Source: Aliirhizobium smilacinae
Lineage (GTDB): Bacteria > Pseudomonadota > Alphaproteobacteria > Rhizobiales > Rhizobiaceae
Assembly: GCF_006335145.1 (NCBI RefSeq)
Contig: NZ_VDMN01000002.1
Coordinates: forward strand, 682,001 to 746,000
Length of the DNA stretch: 64,000 nucleotides
Direction of reading: 5' to 3'
Under the pieces are notes generated by a model that saw only the letters and a program-made list of their open reading frames with translations, had not been told where the DNA came from and ran no database searches. Positions 1-8,508 of the stretch are shown piece after piece (position 1 is the first letter of the stretch; each line of letters opens with the position of its first letter). A program made the position numbers and the translations under genes.

Positions 1-620
1 CTTCGGGCTCGGGCAAATCGACGCTGATCCGCTGCATCAACCAGCTGGAAGTCATCCAGCAGGGCCGCATCGTGGTGGACAACCACGATCTGACCGCCGG
101 CGGCAAGAATGTCGATCTGGTGCGGCAGGAAACCGGCATGGTTTTCCAGAGCTTCAACCTCTTCCCGCACATGACGGTTCTGGAAAACTGCACGCTGGCG
201 CCGATGAAGGTCCGCGGCATTTCCAAGGTCGAAGCTGAAAAGACGGCCCGTCGTTTCCTCGAGCGCGTCCGCATCCCGGAGCAGGCCGAGAAATATCCGG
301 CGCAGCTTTCGGGCGGTCAGCAGCAGCGCGTGGCGATTGCCCGTGCTCTCTGCATGAACCCGAAGATCATGCTGTTCGACGAGCCGACCTCGGCACTCGA
401 CCCGGAAATGGTCAAAGAGGTTCTGGATACGATGATCGACCTTGCCAAGGAAGGCATGACCATGCTCTGCGTAACCCACGAGATGGGCTTTGCGCGTCAG
501 GTGGCCGACCGGGTGATCTTCATGGATCGTGGTGAAATCCTGGAAATGGGACCGCCGGATACGTTCTTCGACAATCCGAAGAACGAACGCCTGAAGAACT
601 TCCTCGGCCAGATCTCCTGA
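1..620 (+). CDS. Amino-acid ABC transporter ATP-binding protein (5' partial)
   Basis: This is the ATPase of a polar or acidic amino-acid importer of the GlnQ/HisP type; the frame is open from the first bases, so the start lies outside the window. Just inside the edge is the end of the Walker A loop (SGSGKST). Next come the Q-loop region ([12 protein letters not shown]), the ABC signature [15 protein letters not shown], Walker [15 protein letters not shown] and the switch histidine in [10 protein letters not shown]. The end, [18 protein letters not shown], is typical of the polar amino-acid family. It lies 25 bases before a 2-hydroxyacid dehydrogenase on the same strand, so it is probably the last transport gene of a catabolic operon. 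The substrate cannot be read from the ATPase. The family call is very secure. Confidence 0.95.
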   Translation, partial: SGSGKSTLIRCINQLEVIQQGRIVVDNHDLTAGGKNVDLVRQETGMVFQSFNLFPHMTVLENCTLAPMKVRGISKVEAEKTARRFLERVRIPEQAEKYPAQLSGGQQQRVAIARALCMNPKIMLFDEPTSALDPEMVKEVLDTMIDLAKEGMTMLCVTHEMGFARQVADRVIFMDRGEILEMGPPDTFFDNPKNERLKNFLGQIS

Positions 621-645
621 TCCACGCATAACAAGGATACGACAG

Positions 646-1581
646 ATGAAACCGGACCTCCTGCTTCTCGAACCGATGATGAAGCCGATCGAGGAGAAGC
701 TCGATGCGCTCTACACCGTGCATCGCGCCTATGACGCAAGCCAGAGCCAGACGATCGAAGAGGCGTTGCCGCGCATCCGAGCGGCGGCGACCGGCGGCGG
801 CGGCGGTATCTCGAACGAATGGATCGGCAAGCTGCCTAACCTCGGCGTTGTTGCGGTCAACGGTGTCGGTACCGACAAGATCGACCTCAAATTCGCCCGC
901 GAACATGATATCGACGTTGCCACCACGCTCGGCGTCCTGACTGACGATGTTGCCGATGTCGGCATCGCCCTCATCCTGGCTGTCTTGCGGCAGATCGTTG
1001 CCGGCGACACCTATGTCCGCAGCGGCAACTGGAACAAGGGCGGTTTCCCGCTCGCCACAAGCCCCAAGGGCAAGCGCCTCGGCATTCTCGGTTTGGGCCA
1101 GATCGGCAAGGCCGTCGGCCGCAAGGCGGAAGCCTTCGGCATGGAGGTGCGCTATTGGAACCGGTCGCCGGTTACGGATACGGACTGGACAGCCTGTGCC
1201 ACGCCGATCGAACTGGCGCGGGACAGCGATGTGCTCTGCGTCGTGATCTCCGCCAACGACCAGACCTTCAATATCGTCAACGCCGAAATGCTCGAAGCGC
1301 TGGGCCCGAAGGGCTATCTGATCAACATCGCCCGCGGCACGGTGGTCGATGAAGATGCGCTTCTCGCGGCCCTGACCTCCGGCAAGATTGCCGGCGCCGG
1401 CCTCGATGTCTTCGTCAACGAGCCGAACATTCGCGAAGAGTTCTTCACCGCTCCGAACACCGTGCTTCTGCCGCATGTGGGCAGCGCCACGGTCGAGACC
1501 CGCATTGCCATGGGCGAAATGGTTTTGACCAACCTTGCCGCCTATTTCGCCGGCGAAAAGCCGCCGACGACCGTCAACTGA
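646..1581 (+). CDS. D-isomer-specific 2-hydroxyacid dehydrogenase (glyoxylate/hydroxypyruvate reductase-like)
   Basis: This is a cytosolic NAD(P)H-dependent dehydrogenase interconverting a 2-keto acid and a D-2-hydroxyacid. The 311 residues match the family length. The dinucleotide loop is GLGQIG (about residues 149-154), followed at the end of the next strand by WNRSP (171-175), whose Arg-Ser suggests preference for NADP(H). The catalytic triad is visible: Arg230 in INIARGTVVDEDAL, Glu259 in VFVNEPN and His277 in LPHVGSAT. An AAGGA ribosome site precedes the ATG by about 11 bases. It sits between an amino-acid ABC ATPase and a small alpha/beta-barrel protein with gaps of 25 and 12 bases, so an operon handling an imported amino acid or its keto acid is likely. 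The exact substrate is unknown. Confidence 0.9.
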   Translation: MKPDLLLLEPMMKPIEEKLDALYTVHRAYDASQSQTIEEALPRIRAAATGGGGGISNEWIGKLPNLGVVAVNGVGTDKIDLKFAREHDIDVATTLGVLTDDVADVGIALILAVLRQIVAGDTYVRSGNWNKGGFPLATSPKGKRLGILGLGQIGKAVGRKAEAFGMEVRYWNRSPVTDTDWTACATPIELARDSDVLCVVISANDQTFNIVNAEMLEALGPKGYLINIARGTVVDEDALLAALTSGKIAGAGLDVFVNEPNIREEFFTAPNTVLLPHVGSATVETRIAMGEMVLTNLAAYFAGEKPPTTVN

Positions 1582-1593
1582 GGGCAGCCATCC

Positions 1594-1920
1594 ATGATCA
1601 TTCGTCAGGCCTTTTTCGAAGGCTCGATCCATGCCGGCAAGGAAACGGCCTTCAAGGCCTATGTCGAGGAAAAGCTGATGCCGATGTGGCTGGCCTTTCC
1701 CGGCATCCGTGAGGTCAAGGTTCTTTATGCCGTCGAGAGGGACGAGGGCGCTCCGCCCTTTCCCATGGTTCTATGGACCGCCTATGACAGCCGCGAGGCA
1801 CTCGCCACTGCCCTGGAATCGCCCGTGCGTTACGAGAGCCGGGAGATGACCAAGGGATTGCTGGAGATGTTCGACGGACATATCCATCACCACGTCTTCG
1901 ATCTAGCGCTCGGGCAATAA
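1594..1920 (+). CDS. Small conserved protein, probable dimeric alpha/beta-barrel fold
   Basis: This 108-residue protein has no signal peptide or membrane segment. Its layout (N-terminal strand IIRQAFFEGSIH, helix with KAYVEEKLMPMWLAFPGI, strand EVKVLYAV, then a helix ALATALESPVRYESREMTKGLLEMF) resembles the dimeric ferredoxin-like alpha/beta-barrel proteins (EthD/ABM-like). I do not recognise a specific function. It ends with His-rich GHIHHHVFD, which might bind a metal. It lies 12 bases after the 2-hydroxyacid dehydrogenase and is followed by a hairpin terminator, so it is the last gene of the operon and may act in the same catabolic step. Confidence 0.75.
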   Translation: MIIRQAFFEGSIHAGKETAFKAYVEEKLMPMWLAFPGIREVKVLYAVERDEGAPPFPMVLWTAYDSREALATALESPVRYESREMTKGLLEMFDGHIHHHVFDLALGQ

Positions 1921-1927
1921 ACGGATA

Positions 1928-1961
1928 ACCCCTCGCTGACCTGCCGTTAGCGGGGATTTTT
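1928..1961 (+). terminator. Probable intrinsic terminator after the dehydrogenase operon
   Basis: Eight bases after the stop, CCCCTCGCT pairs with AGCGGGG (one bulged base) and is followed by ATTTTT, the usual hairpin plus T-run on the plus strand. Confidence 0.7.
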
Positions 1962-1990
1962 CATCATGTCCGGCCCGCAGCCGGACATGA

Positions 1991-3226
1991 TCAGACGTCT
2001 TCGGTCGAGTAAGCCTCCAGCAAACGCGATGTGTCCAGCTTCAGCGCGCTATTGGCCTGCAGGATGTCCGAAAGACCGCTCTGCACGATGTCCTGGAATG
2101 CTTCCAGATCCATGATCAGGTCTTTCACCACGCCGACACTCAGGCGCCCGGATTCCACCTTTCCCATGATGCGGATCGCAGCCAGGCCGGAAGCCAGTCG
2201 TCTCATCTCCGATACCATCTCGAAGAAACTCTTCAGTTCCTGTTCGATGCCGGTCAGGCTCTTTAAGGCCTCGCCCTGGTAGGTCAACTGCTGCTGGTTG
2301 AGGTAGTTTTTCTCGGTTGCGTGGTCGACGCCCTCTATAGCTGCCTCTTGCCTGAAGCTGGCGGCGATTTCCTGCTGGACATAGGATGTTGCAAGGAGAA
2401 ATGCACCGACATTAATGGTTTGGGAGACTCTAATAGCTGCTTCCAGAAAACCTTCCAGGCCTCGCTCTATTTCCTCGGACAGCGTGTTGTAATTCGTTGA
2501 TATGGTCGCGATCGCGGCGCCTGCCTCGCCGATCTGGCCTGCATGGACGAGCAGATTGAGCGGAACGAACCTGTAGGTCAGGTAACCCTCCGAGATCTGG
2601 CGGGCCGCAGCCAGCAACCGTGTAGCCGAAGGCATCAGCCGTTCATAAAGGGCAAGTGTCTGCCGAGGCTGTCTTTGCAGGTTCTCCTCACGTCCGGAAA
2701 ATTCCGCAGACAGGCTTGTCGCCATGAAGGCATCGTAGCTTTCGAAACCGAGAGCGGACAGTCGAGCCATTAGCCGTGTCGCACTTTCCGCAGGCGACAA
2801 CCTTTCCTCGGCCTCCATCCGTACCAGAGACGAATATTCCGCCTGTACGACACCAAATATGCCGCTGTTTGGTTTGATGCGGACGGAAAGATAGCCGCCT
2901 TCGCACGGTGTTATGATGGCGTAGACCCAATAGAAACGGCCGTCCTTGCTCTTGTTCTTTACATAGGCACCGGTCTGAAGACCTTTCTTCAATCGCTCCC
3001 AAAGCAACCAGAAAACAGCGCGCGGCACGCCTTCGTGCCTGATGATGTTATGGGGTTTTCCGGCGAGTTCGCTCCAGGAATACCCACTGATGCGCTGGAA
3101 GACCTCATTGCCGGACTGGATTTTTCCGCGCCCGTCCGTTCTGGAAAAGAAGATCTCCGCGAAGCTGAACGGAATTTCTATTTCGCGATATAATTGTGAC
3201 TGCTCGTAAACCGCTGCAGAATCCAT
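1991..3226 (-). CDS. Aer-like PAS-domain protein lacking a recognisable MCP signalling tip
   Basis: This is a soluble 411-residue sensor. Residues about 20-125 form a PAS domain of the Aer type: NEVFQRISGYSWSEL, then GKPHNIIRHEGVPRAVF and KNKSKDGRFYWVYAIIT, closely following the flavin-binding PAS of aerotaxis receptors (PHNIVRHPDMP / KNR.KNGDFYWV in the family). A redox or oxygen input is therefore plausible. The remaining roughly 280 residues look helical, but the hallmark MCP hairpin tip (..[12 protein letters not shown]..) is not present and there is no membrane segment. It could be a receptor remnant or a stand-alone sensor that partners with other receptors. It is a single gene with a strong inverted repeat just upstream of its start. 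Confidence 0.8.
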   Translation of the reverse strand: MDSAAVYEQSQLYREIEIPFSFAEIFFSRTDGRGKIQSGNEVFQRISGYSWSELAGKPHNIIRHEGVPRAVFWLLWERLKKGLQTGAYVKNKSKDGRFYWVYAIITPCEGGYLSVRIKPNSGIFGVVQAEYSSLVRMEAEERLSPAESATRLMARLSALGFESYDAFMATSLSAEFSGREENLQRQPRQTLALYERLMPSATRLLAAARQISEGYLTYRFVPLNLLVHAGQIGEAGAAIATISTNYNTLSEEIERGLEGFLEAAIRVSQTINVGAFLLATSYVQQEIAASFRQEAAIEGVDHATEKNYLNQQQLTYQGEALKSLTGIEQELKSFFEMVSEMRRLASGLAAIRIMGKVESGRLSVGVVKDLIMDLEAFQDIVQSGLSDILQANSALKLDTSRLLEAYSTEDV

Positions 3227-3242
3227 GAATTAAACTTTCGCC

Positions 3243-3283
3243 GCAAGAAATATCCTCCCTATTTCCCAGAGGGGATTTCTTGC
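3243..3283 (-). promoter_or_regulatory. Inverted repeat in the leader of the PAS gene
   Basis: GCAAGAAAT (3243-3251) and ATTTCTTGC (3275-3283) are perfect complements, and the inner TCCTC / GAGGGGA can extend the stem. It ends 17 bases before the PAS gene start, so in RNA it would sit against the ribosome site; in DNA it could be an operator. Confidence 0.5.
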
Positions 3284-3322
3284 ATCGAAATGTTCTACTG
3301 TCATTCCAGTTTTTAACATGAA

Positions 3323-3336
3323 TTGACGATGGTCAA
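3323..3336. promoter_or_regulatory. TetR-operator-like near palindrome TTGACGATGGTCAA
   Basis: This differs at one base from the perfect palindrome TTGACCATGGTCAA found at 51603-51616 beside a TetR gene. It lies about 100 bases upstream of the PAS gene and just past the 3' end of the LysR gene. Function is inferred only from similarity. Confidence 0.35.
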
Positions 3337-3427
3337 ATATGCGACAAAAATTCAAATTTTAATGATCGTGGATTTTTACAGGCTGGGTGCTTTGCGCAAA
3401 ATTGCGGGGCATCAAAACTCGAAGTGC

Positions 3428-4327
3428 TCAGATGGTTCTCTTTTGTTCGGCATAAGCGCGAAAGTGCTGCAGGAGTTTTTGGGCATAAAGAGGAAGTTGC
3501 TGCTCATGTCTCACGCAGACATAAAGCTCGCGCTCGGCCCATCCGTCGGCAATCTGCAGCGTGCGGAAACTCATGTCACGGGCGTAACGGCGGGCAGCGC
3601 TTTCCGGCACAATACCCAGACCGGCGCCGCATTCGACGATCCGGCACAAGGCCTCGAAGTTTTCGACGCGGACGCGGATATTTCCACGTCTGCCGAGTTC
3701 GTTTGCCAAGCGCCGCAGGAATTGCGACAGAGCCACCGTTGCATCGAGCGAAATGAGCGCGTGGTCAAGTATCCGGGTATAAGCAACCGGTCCTTCGAGC
3801 GCGGAGTCTTTCGGCACGACCAGCACGAGCCTGTCAGGTACGAACCGCCAACTCTCGAGGCCGCTCATATCCGCCGAGGACGCCACGATGCCGATATCAG
3901 CCTCGCCGTTGATCAAGAGATTGACCACTTCGAAACTCGGCTTGTCCTTGACGGTGACGAATATATCCGGGTTCTCCCGCAAGAATGATCCCAGCAGTTG
4001 TGGCATGTGCTCGGAGAGCATATTGGTGTTCGACAGGAGGCGGATCGTCCCGCCACGCCCTTCCGAGAAGGCGTCGAGTTCCACTTGAAGCTTTCGCGTA
4101 TCGTCGAGCACCTTGCGGGCATGGCCGACCAGAATATCGCCCGCCAGCGTCGGCTTGATACCGCGACCCGTTCGCTCGAACAGTGTCAGCCCGAAGGATT
4201 CCTCCATTTTTCGCAGGCGCGCACTGACGGCTGCCACGACAATATTGTTCTGAGAAGCCGCAGCCGTAAGGCTCCCGCCTTCGACGGCGGCCAGAAATAT
4301 CCTCAGATCGGTGAGATCAAATTTCAT
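3428..4327 (-). CDS. LysR-family transcriptional regulator
   Basis: This 299-residue protein has the standard LysR layout. The N-terminal winged helix is MKFDLTDLRIFLAAVEGGS.. with NIVVAAVSARLRKMEESFG and LFERTGRG, followed by a substrate-binding domain (ILVGHARKVLDDTRKLQ.., GIVASSADMSGLESW, VVPKDSAL, GIVPESAARRYA). It is transcribed divergently from the cytochrome/small subunit/GMC dehydrogenase operon that begins about 290 bases away, so it most likely controls that operon in response to a sugar, polyol or oxidised product. A perfect GTTTGT-ACG-ACAAAC repeat lies about 31 bases upstream of its start. The inducer is not known. Confidence 0.9.
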   Translation of the reverse strand: MKFDLTDLRIFLAAVEGGSLTAAASQNNIVVAAVSARLRKMEESFGLTLFERTGRGIKPTLAGDILVGHARKVLDDTRKLQVELDAFSEGRGGTIRLLSNTNMLSEHMPQLLGSFLRENPDIFVTVKDKPSFEVVNLLINGEADIGIVASSADMSGLESWRFVPDRLVLVVPKDSALEGPVAYTRILDHALISLDATVALSQFLRRLANELGRRGNIRVRVENFEALCRIVECGAGLGIVPESAARRYARDMSFRTLQIADGWAERELYVCVRHEQQLPLYAQKLLQHFRAYAEQKRTI

Positions 4328-4357
4328 CCGGGCGAGCTTTCACGATTGGTGAAGGCT

Positions 4358-4372
4358 GTTTGTACGACAAAC
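4358..4372. promoter_or_regulatory. Inverted repeat in the LysR/dehydrogenase intergenic region
   Basis: GTTTGT, three bases ACG, then ACAAAC form a perfect 6-bp inverted repeat between the divergent genes. This is a candidate LysR autoregulatory site. The rest of the 4328-4617 gap shows no clear gene. Confidence 0.45.
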
Positions 4373-4617
4373 TGACTACACAAGCCATCTTTCACGGCGC
4401 TATGACACAAATCAAGTCGCACCGCGACACATCGACACGCCTCAGGTTTGATTCTGAACCCGTCAATCAAGCATTTTTGTTCAAGAATTGCTTCGGGACG
4501 AGTGGCATTCTCCCGATGTGCCGCTTCTGTCTGCGGCGATAAAGGCCAGTCTGACGTGTGGGAGGCACGTTTGAGACTGGCATTGTTTGTTCATGCTTGA
4601 TGAAAGCACGGGGATAT

Positions 4618-6081
4618 ATGCTTACGCCTCCTGTCTCGCCTGGTACGTTTATCGGCAGCGTTCTGTTCGCGCCGATTTCCGCTTCGCTTCGCCCCGTGTT
4701 TCTCTGTCTTTCCGCGCTGGTCGCAACGACCGGCGCCAGCTTTGCGGACGATGCCTCCGATCTGGTGGCGCGTGGTCGCTACCTTGCGACGGCAGCCGAC
4801 TGTGCCGCCTGTCACACCGCGCCGCATGGCGGCACGCCTTTTGCCGGCGGCTACGGTATAGATACTCCGCTCGGCAAGATTTTCTCGACGAACATCACGC
4901 CGTCGAAGGAAGACGGCATCGGCAATTACAGCGAAGAGGACTTCGCCCGCGCCGTGCGCGAAGGTGTCGCCAAGGACGGCAGTCACCTTTATCCGGCCAT
5001 GCCCTACACGGCTTACGCCAAGATCACCGATGACGACATGAAGGCGCTTTACGCATACTTCATGAACGGGGTGAAGCCGGACGATCACAAGCCGCAGAAG
5101 ACCGAACTGCCTTTCCCCTTCTCCATCCGGACCTCGATGGCCGTCTGGAATCTGCTGTTCCTCGACAAGACGCGCTTTCAGCCCAACTCGGCAAAGTCGG
5201 CCGAATGGAATCGCGGCGCCTATCTTGCTGATGCGCTGGAGCACTGTTCGACCTGCCATACGCCACGTAACGCCTTCATGGCTGAAGACGCGAGCCAGCC
5301 GCTTGCCGGTGGTTCTGTCGGGTCGTGGTATGCACCGAACATCACGTCCGACAAGGTCGCCGGCATCGGTGGCTGGTCGGACGATGAGCTGATCCGGTAT
5401 CTGAAGACAGGCAATGTTGCCGGCAAGGCGCAGGCCGCCGGCCCGATGGCGGAAGCGGTCGAAAACAGCCTGCAGCATCTCTCCGACGACGACCTCAAGG
5501 CGATCGTCACCTATCTGAGGGACGTGCCAGCGATCGCATCCGGTGACAAGCCGTCGCGCGCCGAGCTTGGCAAACCTTCGTCCGTGGTCGAGGCGTCGCT
5601 TCGCGGCCTGCCGGGCCAGATGGCGGATGAAAACGGTTACCACGTGTTCAGCGGCAGTTGCGCCGCCTGCCACCAGGTGGAAGGGCAGGGCAACGACCAT
5701 TACCCGTCACTGTTCCACAACACGGCGACCGGTGAAGACCGCCCGGACAACCTCGTTTCGACCATCCTTTACGGCCTGCATCGCACCGTCGGCGACCATG
5801 TCGCCTTCATGCCGGCCTTCGGTCCTGACGCATCGTTCACGGATCGTCTGTCCGACAAGGACATTGCCGATGTCAGCAATTATGTGCTGGCGAATTACGG
5901 CAACCCGGCCGTCAAGGTTACGCCCGCCGATGTGGTGCGCATCCGTGACGGTGGCGAGAAGCCGCTGATCGTCAAGCTGGCGCCGCTTGCAGCTCCTGCC
6001 GCGATCGCCATTACCGTCATCGTGCTTGCCTTGATCATTTGGCTGCTGTCGCGCCGCCGTTCGCGTCCCGCGCTCGGCTGA
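4618..6081 (+). CDS. Membrane-anchored triheme cytochrome c subunit of a sugar/alcohol dehydrogenase
   Basis: This is the electron-transfer subunit of a periplasmic dehydrogenase, passing electrons from the flavoprotein to ubiquinone. Three CxxCH haem sites are visible: CAACH (about residue 62), CSTCH (about 210) and CAACH (about 348), with candidate axial methionines in YPAMPYTAY, AAGPMAEA and AFMPAFGP. The N-terminus carries a signal peptide ending near ASFADDASD. The C-terminus has one membrane helix (AIAITVIVLALIIWLL) followed by RRRSR, so the haem domains are periplasmic. I chose the ATG at 4618; the frame also offers GTG 4558 and ATG 4600, neither with a better ribosome site. At about 487 residues it fits the family (gluconate, sorbitol and fructose dehydrogenase cytochromes). 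It begins the operon continued by the small subunit and the GMC subunit. Confidence 0.92.
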   Translation: MLTPPVSPGTFIGSVLFAPISASLRPVFLCLSALVATTGASFADDASDLVARGRYLATAADCAACHTAPHGGTPFAGGYGIDTPLGKIFSTNITPSKEDGIGNYSEEDFARAVREGVAKDGSHLYPAMPYTAYAKITDDDMKALYAYFMNGVKPDDHKPQKTELPFPFSIRTSMAVWNLLFLDKTRFQPNSAKSAEWNRGAYLADALEHCSTCHTPRNAFMAEDASQPLAGGSVGSWYAPNITSDKVAGIGGWSDDELIRYLKTGNVAGKAQAAGPMAEAVENSLQHLSDDDLKAIVTYLRDVPAIASGDKPSRAELGKPSSVVEASLRGLPGQMADENGYHVFSGSCAACHQVEGQGNDHYPSLFHNTATGEDRPDNLVSTILYGLHRTVGDHVAFMPAFGPDASFTDRLSDKDIADVSNYVLANYGNPAVKVTPADVVRIRDGGEKPLIVKLAPLAAPAAIAITVIVLALIIWLLSRRRSRPALG

Positions 6082-6130
6082 GCCTGTTTCGCTTTTCCTT
6101 TCAGCATTGAACGCTCCCCTGGAGATCCTG

Positions 6131-6658
6131 ATGCCTTTTGATCCTTCTTCCCCGGCCATGCTTGGCCATCATCTCTCGCGCCGCAGCCTGCTGCGCGGTA
6201 CGGCCGCCCTTGGCGGTCTGGCAATCGCTGCCAATCTGCTCGGTCCGATATCGGCTGCCGCGGCCGACGAAAGTACCGCTTCCTTCACCCAGTTGTCCGA
6301 GTTCCTGACCGGCTACAAGCTCGACCCCGTGCTCGGCGCACGCTTCCTGGCGGCGCTGAAGAAACGCGACACTGATCTTGATGCAAGCCTTGTCGCTCTT
6401 TCGCAGCTTATCAAGCAATCCGGCGTGCCGAACATGGATGGCTTTCTGGCTCTGACCGGCACTGATCCGGCGCTGATGAAGACCGCCACCAAGGTCGTGT
6501 CCGCCTGGTATCTCGGCGTCGTCGGCGAGCCGGAGGATGCGGAGCTGATCACCTATGCCGACTCGCTGATGTATCGCCCGACCAAGGGCCTCCTTACCGT
6601 CCCGTCTTATGGTCCTGGCCCCAATGCCTGGGGACCGAAGCCCGGTAGCAAGATCTGA
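6131..6658 (+). CDS. Tat-exported small subunit of FAD-dependent sugar/sorbitol dehydrogenase
   Basis: This is the small helical subunit of the three-part membrane-bound FAD sugar dehydrogenase (sorbitol/fructose dehydrogenase small-subunit family). In such complexes it carries the twin-arginine signal and escorts the flavoprotein across the membrane. The Tat motif is SRRSLLRG near residue 18, followed by a hydrophobic stretch and an Ala-rich cleavage site before DESTASF. The start at 6131 is preceded by GGAG at 6121-6124; an upstream TTG at 6107 is in frame but less likely. About 175 residues is normal for the family. It lies between the cytochrome (50-base gap) and the GMC subunit (14-base gap). 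The C-terminal SYGPGPNAWGPKPG matches the usual end of this family. Confidence 0.88.
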   Translation: MPFDPSSPAMLGHHLSRRSLLRGTAALGGLAIAANLLGPISAAAADESTASFTQLSEFLTGYKLDPVLGARFLAALKKRDTDLDASLVALSQLIKQSGVPNMDGFLALTGTDPALMKTATKVVSAWYLGVVGEPEDAELITYADSLMYRPTKGLLTVPSYGPGPNAWGPKPGSKI

Positions 6659-6672
6659 CAGGAACAAAGACA

Positions 6673-8307
6673 ATGGCTAACACATCCTATGATGCGGACC
6701 TGATCGTCATCGGCTCGGGCGTGATGGGCGGCATCGTCGCCGCCAACCTCGCCAAGGCCGGCAAGAAGGTGATCGTTCTCGAAGCTGGTCCGCGCGTCAA
6801 CCGCCGCGAGATCGTCGAGACCTACCGCAATGCGCCCGTAAAACTGTCGCTGGCTAACGCCAAGCTGCAGGGCGCCGGTTCCCCGTTTCCGAGCCTTCCA
6901 CATGCGCCTTCCACCTATGGCGATTACCTGCAATATGAAGGGCCGGTGAAATACAACACCTCCTACCTTCGCGTGGTCGGTGGCACGACCTGGCATTTCG
7001 GCTCGGCCCTATGGCGGATGATCCCGAACGATTTCAAGATCCAGTCGCTTTACGGTCGCGGCCGGGACTGGCCGATCGGTTACGACGATCTCGAGCAGTA
7101 TTACAACAAGGCCGAACTTGAACTCGGCGTGACCGGCACGGACGATCAGGACGAGAGCGGCCAGGGCGGCGGTCCGATGCCGCCGCGTTCCATGCCTTTC
7201 CCGATGAAGCAGTTGAACACCAGCTATATGTTCGACACGCTGGCGGAAAAGCTCTCGGTCGGCGGCTTCAATCCCGTGCTGGAGCCGCATGGCCGCGCCT
7301 CGCGCCCTTATGGCAACCGCCCGGTCTGCGCCGGCAACAACAATTGCAATCCGGTCTGTCCGATCGGCGCCAAATATGACGGCTCGATGCATATCGACGA
7401 AGCCGAACGCCATGGCGCCAAGCTGCTCGACAACTCGCCGGTCTACAGGGTCGAGGCCGGCGACGACGGCAAGATCGTGGCGATCTGGTACAAGAAGCCG
7501 GACAATTCCGAACACCGGCTGACGGCGAAATATTTCGTGCTTGCCGCTTACGGCATCGAATCCGCCAAGCTGCTTCTGATTTCGACCTCGCAGAAATATC
7601 CGAACGGCATCGCCAATTCCTCGGATCAGGTGGGCCGCAACCTGATGGACCATACCGGCATCAGCATGAACATGCTGACCAAGGAAGACATGTGGCCGGG
7701 TGAAGGTCCGACCGAGCTTCTGGTCTATCTTAACCAGCGCGATGGTGAATTCCGCAAGGACCATCCGAGCTACAAGATCAAGGTGCGCAACACCGTGCCG
7801 ACCCAGCAGATGACCGAGGGTTTTCTCAAGAAGGGCATTCTCGGCTCCAAGCTGGACGAGCAGATCCGCAAATATTCCGCCCGTTCGCTCAACTGGGCGA
7901 TCGATTTCGAACCGCTGCCGCTGGCCGAAAACCGCGTTACGCCGTCGAAGACCAAGTTCGATGCACTCGGCATCCCGGTTCCGGTTCTTTATTACAGCGT
8001 CACCGATTACTGGAATGCCGGTCGTGACCGCGGATTGCAGGACCTCAACAAGATCGCCAAGCTGCTGGATGCCGAAGTGTTGTCCACCGACGTGAAGTGG
8101 CAGAACCGCCAGCACGTGATGGGTACGACCCGCATGGGCGACGACCCGACGGATTCGGTCGTCGACCGCGATTGCCGCACCCATGACCATCCAAACATGT
8201 TCATCGCCGGCACCAGCGTCATGCCATCGGCATCCTGCATGAACCCGACACTGACGGGGGCGGCGCTCAGCGTGCGGATTGCGGAACAGTTGATCAAGGA
8301 GATCTGA
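6673..8307 (+). CDS. GMC-family FAD dehydrogenase, large subunit of a sugar/polyol dehydrogenase
   Basis: This is the catalytic flavoprotein that oxidises a sugar, polyol or sugar acid in the periplasm and passes electrons to the cytochrome subunit. The FAD-binding Rossmann motif opens the protein (VIGSGVMGGIVAANLAKAGK, then VIVLEAGP). GGTTWHFGSALWRM matches the GMC FAD-attachment region, and the C-terminal GMC domain has HVMGTTRMG and the closing NPTLTGAALSVRIAEQLI. A Cys-rich stretch, CAGNNNCNPVCPIGAKYD, is typical of the sorbitol/fructose/gluconate dehydrogenase branch, where similar cysteines hold an Fe-S cluster. It has no signal of its own, in keeping with export by the Tat-tagged small subunit. 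The 544-residue length is normal. Sorbitol, fructose, gluconate or 2-ketogluconate are possible substrates. Confidence 0.92.
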   Translation: MANTSYDADLIVIGSGVMGGIVAANLAKAGKKVIVLEAGPRVNRREIVETYRNAPVKLSLANAKLQGAGSPFPSLPHAPSTYGDYLQYEGPVKYNTSYLRVVGGTTWHFGSALWRMIPNDFKIQSLYGRGRDWPIGYDDLEQYYNKAELELGVTGTDDQDESGQGGGPMPPRSMPFPMKQLNTSYMFDTLAEKLSVGGFNPVLEPHGRASRPYGNRPVCAGNNNCNPVCPIGAKYDGSMHIDEAERHGAKLLDNSPVYRVEAGDDGKIVAIWYKKPDNSEHRLTAKYFVLAAYGIESAKLLLISTSQKYPNGIANSSDQVGRNLMDHTGISMNMLTKEDMWPGEGPTELLVYLNQRDGEFRKDHPSYKIKVRNTVPTQQMTEGFLKKGILGSKLDEQIRKYSARSLNWAIDFEPLPLAENRVTPSKTKFDALGIPVPVLYYSVTDYWNAGRDRGLQDLNKIAKLLDAEVLSTDVKWQNRQHVMGTTRMGDDPTDSVVDRDCRTHDHPNMFIAGTSVMPSASCMNPTLTGAALSVRIAEQLIKEI

Positions 8308-8330
8308 CCCGCCGCAAGGCAGTCAGAGAC

Positions 8331-8369
8331 GAAGCCCGCATCGTGACATGAAGACACGATGCGGGCTTC
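8331..8369. terminator. Perfect 15-bp hairpin between convergent operons
   Basis: GAAGCCCGCATCGTG (8331-8345) and its exact complement (8355-8369) enclose a 9-base loop. It lies 23 bases after the GMC stop and before the 3' end of the convergent ureohydrolase. The T-run is poor on both sides (TTCTAA on plus), but position and stability fit a bidirectional terminator. Confidence 0.65.
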
Positions 8370-8508
8370 TAACCGCCATCATGGCGGCTGGGGTAAACGG
8401 TGTAGATTCGGCGTTTCCGCGTCAAATGAAGATTTTGTAATTCACAGTCATGTTCGGTTGAAGTGGTTTCTTGCTTCATCCACAGGAAGAATTAGAGATG
8501 TTGAATAT

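Noticed and set aside
520..1632. Long minus-strand open frame opposite the 2-hydroxyacid dehydrogenase
   Set aside because: It is the complement of a clear gene with intact motifs; its translation has no family features.
4591..5700. 369-codon minus-strand frame opposite the cytochrome gene
   Set aside because: A shadow of GC-rich coding DNA; the plus strand has three CxxCH motifs and a signal peptide.
7009..8190. 393-codon minus-strand frame opposite the GMC gene
   Set aside because: No ribosome site or motif; the plus-strand protein is complete.
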